Assembly (NCBI GenBank): GCA_027490305.1
Contig: JAIXYI010000085.1
Location: 1-38,594 of the forward strand
DNA: 38,594 bases
From: Flavobacteriaceae bacterium
GTDB lineage: Bacteria > Bacteroidota > Bacteroidia > Flavobacteriales > Flavobacteriaceae
Direction of reading: 5' to 3'
Part shown: positions 33,139-38,594 of the stretch, piece by piece
Numbering within the stretch: position 1 is the stretch's first letter
Layout: each line of letters starts with the position of its first letter
Notes under the pieces: generated by a model
The model's input: the letters and a program-made list of their open reading frames with translations, nothing else
The model's database searches: none
What the model was told of the DNA's origin: nothing
Made by a program: the position numbers and the translations under genes

Positions 33139-33146
33139 TATATTTG
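33139..33146 (+). promoter_or_regulatory. -7 box for the giant DUF11 protein
   Basis: The sequence reads TATATTTG, giving an mRNA leader of about 60 nt before ATG 33214. Confidence 0.5.
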
Positions 33147-33213
33147 GCTGTTTATCTCAACTATAACATTCCATTAGCATTTGTTGCGCACGCGCGCCTG
33201 AAAAAAAGCGACT

Positions 33214-36200
33214 ATGAAAAGAATTTTACTAATACTGGCCTTTTTTATCGGTTTCCATGCCTACTCACAGGCCGACATCCAGGTCACCTACTCCGATTTT
33301 ACGGATTATTACGAACCGGGAGGCACCAATACGTATGTGCTTACGGTTCGAAATACGGGTCCATCCGTTGCGACAAATGTTGTCATTACGGGCGGAATTC
33401 CGGCTGGCATCGATGAATATTCCTGGACAGGGCCCAATGACAGCTCAGATGCGGATGATGCGCTGAACCAGACGATTGCGACACTGGCTTCGGGAGAAAC
33501 CGCTACTTATCTGATCACGATGAAGGCCAGTGTGTCCTTTCTTGGCAACATAACCAGCACCGTTTCAGCGACGAGTGCCGTATCGGACCCCAATCCGTCT
33601 AACAATACGGCCACAGACGTCGACATTCGTTATGCGGGGGCTGATTTGGTGGTAACCAACACGAACGGGCAGTCTTTTTACACACCTGGAACTACCGTCA
33701 ATTACACCGTGACTATCCTCAATGCAGGCCCTTATACCACGACCAATGTGCAGTTGGTGTATCCTATACCGGCGAATGTGCAGAATTTCACGTGGACAGG
33801 TCCGAACGGTTCGGGCGGGAGTGGCGCGGGTATCAACACTGTGGTATCGGGCCAACTCAATGAAGGCGCTTCTTATGTGTTCAATGTGAGTTTTACGATT
33901 CCGGTCGACTTTACAGGCCCGTTGGTTACGCAGGCGTCTGCCTCGAGCTACTACGCAGATCCGGTGCCGGCCTGTAGCGGCTGTATCGATACCGATTTGC
34001 GGGGAACGAACCTAACGTATAGCATAACCGACAATAAGACAAATTTTACGCCTGGAGATACGAATACGTATGTCGTGACGGTGTCGAACCAGGGGGATTT
34101 TCAGGCAGACAATGTCGTCGTGTCATTACCGCTTCCTCTTGGAGTGATATCTATGACCTGGACCGGAACGGACGGGTCAAGCGGCTCAGGAGCCCTGTCG
34201 GCGACCCTTGCCACGCTGGCGCCGGGTGCGACGGTTACGTACACCGTTACAGCGATCACGGCCAATGATTTCTATGCCAATATCATAGCGCAGTTGACTG
34301 TGACAAGTGCGACGCCTGATACCACTCCGGGATGCACGGCGTGTACGGACACAGATAGCGTGATTATATCGTCACAGGCGAACATCGCAGTGACGAATAC
34401 CGACAACCAAAACGCCTATTTTCCGGGCCAGCCGTTGACCTACACGGTCAAAGTCACGAATAACGGTCCTGATACGGCAACGGATATTCGCGTAATCGAT
34501 GCGGTTCCGGCAGGCATTACGTCTTTCACCTGGACGGGTTCGAACGGAACGAGCGGCACGGGTACGTTGAACGATTTGATCGCGTCGCTGGCCGCGAACC
34601 AAAGTGTTACCTACACGATCACCCTACAGGTACCGGCGGGCTACACCGGATCGTTGGCCAACACCGCGACTGCCAATGCCCACGAGTTTGATCCCGTACC
34701 GGCTAATAACAAGGCGACCGATACCGATTCTCAGATCACCGTAGGGGCTGATATTATCGTGACAAACACCAATGGCCAAACGACGTATACGCCCGGGCAA
34801 ACAGGGGTAACCTATACGATTACTGTTACAAACAAAGGGCCTCAGAACGCGTCCAACGTTTTGGTAACCAATCCGATTCCGGCGGGTGTGACCAACTTTG
34901 GCTGGAGCGGTAACGCCCAAAACGGCACCAACACCGCCCTGAGCAGCATTATCGTGACCCTGAATGCCGGCACGAGTGTCACGTTCACGGTCACTTTCGA
35001 CGTGCCTGCCGGCTTTACGGGGAACCTTACGAGCACGGCAAACGTGTCGAGTCCGACCGGGGATCCGAATCCGGCCAATAACCAAAATATTTCAGACACA
35101 GACACACAGGCGGGTGCCGGCACTACTGCCGAAGTGGCGCTGACGATAGCCGACAATCAAACAACGTATACGGCGCCTGGCACACGTGTTTACACCGTGA
35201 CGGTATCCAACGCGGGTCCCATCGCGGCAACGGGCATACAGGTAAATGTGCCGATTCCCGCCGGGATCGCGTCGTTTTCGTGGACAGGCAATAGCCAAAG
35301 CGGAACGAATACGGCACTGAGCAACACTATTGCCACTTTAGCACCAGGTGCCTCTGTCATTTACACCGTGACGCTGCAGGTGCCTTCCGGTTTCACAGGC
35401 GATCTTGTGGTGGCGGGCACGATTACTCCGGTGACGACTGATCCGAACACGGCCAATAATGCGGCGGCTGATAAAGACGTTCCGGACGGGGGGGCTGATA
35501 TTGTCGTAGTGAACAGCGACAACACTACGAACTTTATAGCGGGTCAAACCCGTACGTACACGGTAACCGTAACGAATTACGGTCCGCAGGCGGCGACAAA
35601 TGTCGTCGTGCAAGGAAACATTCCTTCCGGAATCACGGCCTCCCAGATGTTCTGGAGCGGGCCGACGGGATCGGGTTCGGGAGCCCTGACGACCACGGTA
35701 CCTTCACTTGCTGTGGGAGAGACCGTCACCTATACAGTAGGAGTTTCAGTTCCAGCCAGCTATGCGGGTGCGACCTTGATTCATGATGTTTCCGTTTTGG
35801 CTGACCAGCCAGACCCTAACCCTGGTTGTGCACAATGTTCAGATTCAGATACGGCTACCCCTTACGCCGATTTACAGGTTGTAAAGACCGATAACCAGGC
35901 GCAGTATTTGTTCAACTCTACGGTCATTTATACGATTACCATGTATAATGCCGGGCCTAGTGATGCCACTAACATCGTAATGACCGATTTGGTGCCGAAC
36001 GGTATTACAAATGCCAATAGTATGACTTGGATTTCATCAACGGGGGCCACCGGAACGGGGAATATGACGTTGAACATTCCGTATCTGGCGGTGGGAGAAT
36101 CCATTTTCGTGAAAGTTACCGTCCGGATTCCGCAGAGCTGGTCAACGCAAACACCATCACCGAACCTTACCAATACCGTGACGGTGGCGAGTTCGACCCC

Positions 36201-38594
36201 GGACCCGAATCCGGGTTGTACGACTTGTACGGACATTGATACACCCCGGTCGAAGTTTGTGACTGTCAATACTACCATACCAACGTATGACTTAGTTCGC
36301 GATGTGTTGATCGCCTCGCCATGTGCCAATTTTTCAAACGTAATTACATCCAGCAATACTGGGGCTGGGAATATAGGTTGGGGTTACTTCAATCGGAACA
36401 ACTCGGATTTCCCTTTGAAGGATGGGGTCGTCATCCGTTCAGGACAGGCGGCACAATCTGCAGGCCCCATCAACGGTACGACAACTACCATCGGAAGTGA
36501 CTCCAATGACCCTGACATCGATTGGATAATTGACGATATGGGCCTGACCGGCGCGTCTGATGACGCCTCTTTTATCCAGTTTAAGTTTATTCCTTACACT
36601 AATGAGTTTAGTTTTAATTTCGTATTCGCGTCCAATGAATATGGGTTCTGGCAGTGTCAGTATTTTGACGTTTTCGGATTTGTGCTTACCAACCTGAATA
36701 CGGGGGAGAAGAAGAACCTCGCGGTCGTTCCGGTAGCCAATACACCACCAATTTCAGTTGCGACCATACGTGATACTGCGAACAACTCTGGTTGTGGTAG
36801 CGTAAATCCGCAATTCTTTGGTGAGTATTACGAAGCGGACCAACCAAATGCCGACATTAATTTCCGCGGGCGTACCGTTAAGATGACCGCGTTTTCGGAG
36901 GTCACACCGGGAGACCCGTACACCATTAAACTTGTCGTTGCGGATTATAATGACCAGGCTTTTGATATCGGGGTGTTCATTGAAGGAGGTAGTTTCAACA
37001 TCGGTAATCCGGATTTTCGCTTCACCGACCCCATCACCGGTATCGAAGATTCGCTTACAGCCGGCGGCGCCACTATTTGTGGTGGAAGCGGCCTGCAGTT
37101 TACACTTAAGGCGGGTACTGCGCCTATTCCCGGAGCCGCCTATGCGTGGACCCGCGTCGTTGACGGGGTAGTAGAGAATCTTCCCGATACGACATATGAT
37201 ATACAATATGCGGAACCCGGGGAGTACTATGTCACAATCACCTTCGGGACCTCATCCTGCTCGCAAACCTATCGTGCCGAGATCAAAGACTTTACCGATC
37301 CGAACATTCCTCCAACAAATGCGCCAAACGACATCTTACTCTGTCAGGCTGTAGCACCTTATATATATAATATCAACCAAGACACGCTCATCGCAAATGG
37401 TGCGACACCGGGGACCTATGACATTCGTTATTACGAGAGTCAAACCGATGCGCAGTATGCTACGCCTAACTACATCACAAATATTGCGACGTACGAACCC
37501 GCCACGTTGCCTTATACCGTATGGGCCTCTGCCTACAACAATGTAACGGGGTGTATTGATGTGTATCCGATTGTATTGGATGCGGAGATTCCAGGTGGTA
37601 CCTTCTCCTATCCGGGAGGGCCGTTTAACTTCTATACCACCACTACTGTTACGCCGACACTTGCGGGCCTTACGCCGGGAGGTACTTTTTCCGCCAGCCC
37701 CGCGACACTCGACATCGACCCTGTGACAGGTGTTATTACGCCTGCAACGAGTACGTATGAACCGACTTATACCATCACATACGAGATTGTGGCATCGCCT
37801 ACTGCCTGTCCGTATGTAACGACTACTACTATAGAGTTTGACCTGACCTGTGCCACCGCTGCGACGTCAAGCGCTCCGGCAGTCTGTGTAGGTGGTTCGG
37901 TTGATTTGTTTGCGGCAGGGACAGAGCCTAATACCACTTACGCCTGGACGGGCCCGAATGGCTTTACATCGGCTGTTCAGAATCCAACTGGTGTGGCTTT
38001 GCCCCTCACACCGGGTGATTATACGTACACGGTTGTCAAAACCCGAAACGGACTCGACTGTGCAACTGCCAGCGTGACCATCTCCGTCTACGAAATCCCG
38101 ACGGCTGCTTTTGCGGTTTCGACGTTCCCGGCCTGTGTGGGCGATACGCCGAGTGTGACGGTAACGGGCACGCCGAATGCGGTGGTTACGGTGTATGAAC
38201 AAGGCACTACGACGCCTATTTCGGTCACGCTCGACGCCGCGGGTATTGGGTCATTCACGACCCTTGCGGTGCCTTCGACAGGCCTTTTGTACGAACTGAC
38301 GCGTGCTGAATCGACTACGACGCCGGTCTGTGCCACGGATTATACCCCGGGTACGGTGACGGTTACCATCACGACAACGCCTCCTACAGCTACTGTCGCG
38401 GCGCCGCCGACGGCTGTTTGTTCGGGCGATGCGGCTACTTTTACCGTTACGGGCACACCGAATGGTGTAGTAAATTATACGCTGGGTGCCGCGGGAGGTT
38501 CCGTGACCCTCGACGGAGCAGGTACGGCCCCGGTAACGACCGGCCCGATTACGGCTGCGGTTACCATCACCCTTAACAGCATCGTGTCGGGTAG
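33214..38594 (+). CDS. Giant secreted DUF11-repeat adhesin with choice-of-anchor L domain (3' end beyond window)
   Basis: I read this frame codon by codon from ATG 33214 to the right edge, 1793 codons, with no stop. A signal peptide (1-19, ending A-Y-S-Q) leads into eight DUF11-like repeats (residues about 20-1009). A choice-of-anchor L domain follows at about 1030-1265 (N-F-V-F-A-S-N-E-Y-G-F-W at 36619-36654, F-D-I-G-V-F-I-E-G-G-S-F at 36961-36996). Then come PKD-like/immunoglobulin-like modules rich in Thr and Gly (for example Y-A-W-T-G-P-N-G-F near 37942). Flavobacterial proteins of this layout usually end in a type B T9SS sorting domain; here the end is outside. Role: probably surface adhesion. 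Confidence 0.92.
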   Translation, partial: MKRILLILAFFIGFHAYSQADIQVTYSDFTDYYEPGGTNTYVLTVRNTGPSVATNVVITGGIPAGIDEYSWTGPNDSSDADDALNQTIATLASGETATYLITMKASVSFLGNITSTVSATSAVSDPNPSNNTATDVDIRYAGADLVVTNTNGQSFYTPGTTVNYTVTILNAGPYTTTNVQLVYPIPANVQNFTWTGPNGSGGSGAGINTVVSGQLNEGASYVFNVSFTIPVDFTGPLVTQASASSYYADPVPACSGCIDTDLRGTNLTYSITDNKTNFTPGDTNTYVVTVSNQGDFQADNVVVSLPLPLGVISMTWTGTDGSSGSGALSATLATLAPGATVTYTVTAITANDFYANIIAQLTVTSATPDTTPGCTACTDTDSVIISSQANIAVTNTDNQNAYFPGQPLTYTVKVTNNGPDTATDIRVIDAVPAGITSFTWTGSNGTSGTGTLNDLIASLAANQSVTYTITLQVPAGYTGSLANTATANAHEFDPVPANNKATDTDSQITVGADIIVTNTNGQTTYTPGQTGVTYTITVTNKGPQNASNVLVTNPIPAGVTNFGWSGNAQNGTNTALSSIIVTLNAGTSVTFTVTFDVPAGFTGNLTSTANVSSPTGDPNPANNQNISDTDTQAGAGTTAEVALTIADNQTTYTAPGTRVYTVTVSNAGPIAATGIQVNVPIPAGIASFSWTGNSQSGTNTALSNTIATLAPGASVIYTVTLQVPSGFTGDLVVAGTITPVTTDPNTANNAAADKDVPDGGADIVVVNSDNTTNFIAGQTRTYTVTVTNYGPQAATNVVVQGNIPSGITASQMFWSGPTGSGSGALTTTVPSLAVGETVTYTVGVSVPASYAGATLIHDVSVLADQPDPNPGCAQCSDSDTATPYADLQVVKTDNQAQYLFNSTVIYTITMYNAGPSDATNIVMTDLVPNGITNANSMTWISSTGATGTGNMTLNIPYLAVGESIFVKVTVRIPQSWSTQTPSPNLTNTVTVASSTPDPNPGCTTCTDIDTPRSKFVTVNTTIPTYDLVRDVLIASPCANFSNVITSSNTGAGNIGWGYFNRNNSDFPLKDGVVIRSGQAAQSAGPINGTTTTIGSDSNDPDIDWIIDDMGLTGASDDASFIQFKFIPYTNEFSFNFVFASNEYGFWQCQYFDVFGFVLTNLNTGEKKNLAVVPVANTPPISVATIRDTANNSGCGSVNPQFFGEYYEADQPNADINFRGRTVKMTAFSEVTPGDPYTIKLVVADYNDQAFDIGVFIEGGSFNIGNPDFRFTDPITGIEDSLTAGGATICGGSGLQFTLKAGTAPIPGAAYAWTRVVDGVVENLPDTTYDIQYAEPGEYYVTITFGTSSCSQTYRAEIKDFTDPNIPPTNAPNDILLCQAVAPYIYNINQDTLIANGATPGTYDIRYYESQTDAQYATPNYITNIATYEPATLPYTVWASAYNNVTGCIDVYPIVLDAEIPGGTFSYPGGPFNFYTTTTVTPTLAGLTPGGTFSASPATLDIDPVTGVITPATSTYEPTYTITYEIVASPTACPYVTTTTIEFDLTCATAATSSAPAVCVGGSVDLFAAGTEPNTTYAWTGPNGFTSAVQNPTGVALPLTPGDYTYTVVKTRNGLDCATASVTISVYEIPTAAFAVSTFPACVGDTPSVTVTGTPNAVVTVYEQGTTTPISVTLDAAGIGSFTTLAVPSTGLLYELTRAESTTTPVCATDYTPGTVTVTITTTPPTATVAAPPTAVCSGDAATFTVTGTPNGVVNYTLGAAGGSVTLDGAGTAPVTTGPITAAVTITLNSIVSG
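33271..36240 (+). repeat. Eight tandem DUF11-like repeats in the giant secreted protein
   Basis: Repeats start at about 33271, 33640, 34006, 34378, 34747, 35128, 35494 and 35866, 366-381 bp apart. Shared pattern: N/T-x-Y/F-x-P-G, Y-T-V-T-V-x-N-x-G-P, I-P-A-G, F-x-W-T-G, L-A-x-G-x-x-V-T-Y-T and D-P-N-P. Two endings occur: D-P-x-x-x-N-N (repeats 1, 4, 5, 6) and C-x-x-C-x-D-x-D (repeats 2, 3, 7, 8). Confidence 0.9.

Noticed and set aside
33565..37206. Several reverse-strand ORFs inside the giant gene (for example 34624-35085)
   Set aside because: They are antisense shadows of the Thr/Val/Ala-rich repeats; the plus frame is continuous and protein-like.

Overview
The window looks like a chromosome segment of a Flavobacteriaceae bacterium, most likely Flavobacterium or a close relative. 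The evidence is the gene order epimerase / DUF4296 / dihydroorotase / polyprenol-phosphate mannosyltransferase on one side and DUF4271 / uroporphyrinogen-III synthase / pckA on the other, type IX secretion (T9SS) style proteins (CotH and DUF11 adhesin), a ribosomal protein S16 with a long acidic tail, and many Bacteroidota -7 boxes (TAnnTTTG) in front of genes. All calls come from reading the sequence; no database search was run.

Layout. 1-4475: a lipoprotein cut by the left edge, a glutaryl-CoA-type dehydrogenase, a tRNA m6A methyltransferase, a 130-bp tandem repeat array, a dispersed structured element, and the rpsP-rimM operon. 4476-7705: an intergenic inverted repeat, a lipoprotein, a GAF sensor histidine kinase, an RRM RNA-binding protein and a repeat-rich spacer. 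7705-16299: housekeeping metabolism (NAD-dependent epimerase, DUF4296 lipoprotein, dihydroorotase, glycosyltransferase, DUF4271, hemD, pckA, DUF423, saccharopine dehydrogenase). 16300-22282: a GC-rich spacer with a long palindrome, YjbR, PH-SHOCT protein, DUF4407 protein, an ECF sigma factor with a tiny membrane protein and a lipoprotein, a TonB-like protein and an M20 dipeptidase.

22283-26427 is a visibly AT-richer island ending at tRNA-Leu(UAG). It holds a frameshifted gene resembling AbiC-type phage abortive-infection proteins. Divergently from it runs a two-gene operon: an NA37 (NdpA/YejK) nucleoid-associated protein translationally coupled to an unrecognised four-helix membrane protein. 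This pair is the best candidate for an undescribed system, plausibly anti-phage. Its promoter is a good -33/-7 match and is followed at once by a long hairpin with a U-run.

26427-38594: tRNA-Leu, an MscS channel, a basic low-complexity protein, a CotH/lamin-tail secreted protein, a YyaL (DUF255) protein, an Nfu-type Fe-S protein, and the first 1793 codons of a giant secreted protein with eight DUF11-like repeats and a choice-of-anchor L domain. That giant gene is open through the right edge of the window.
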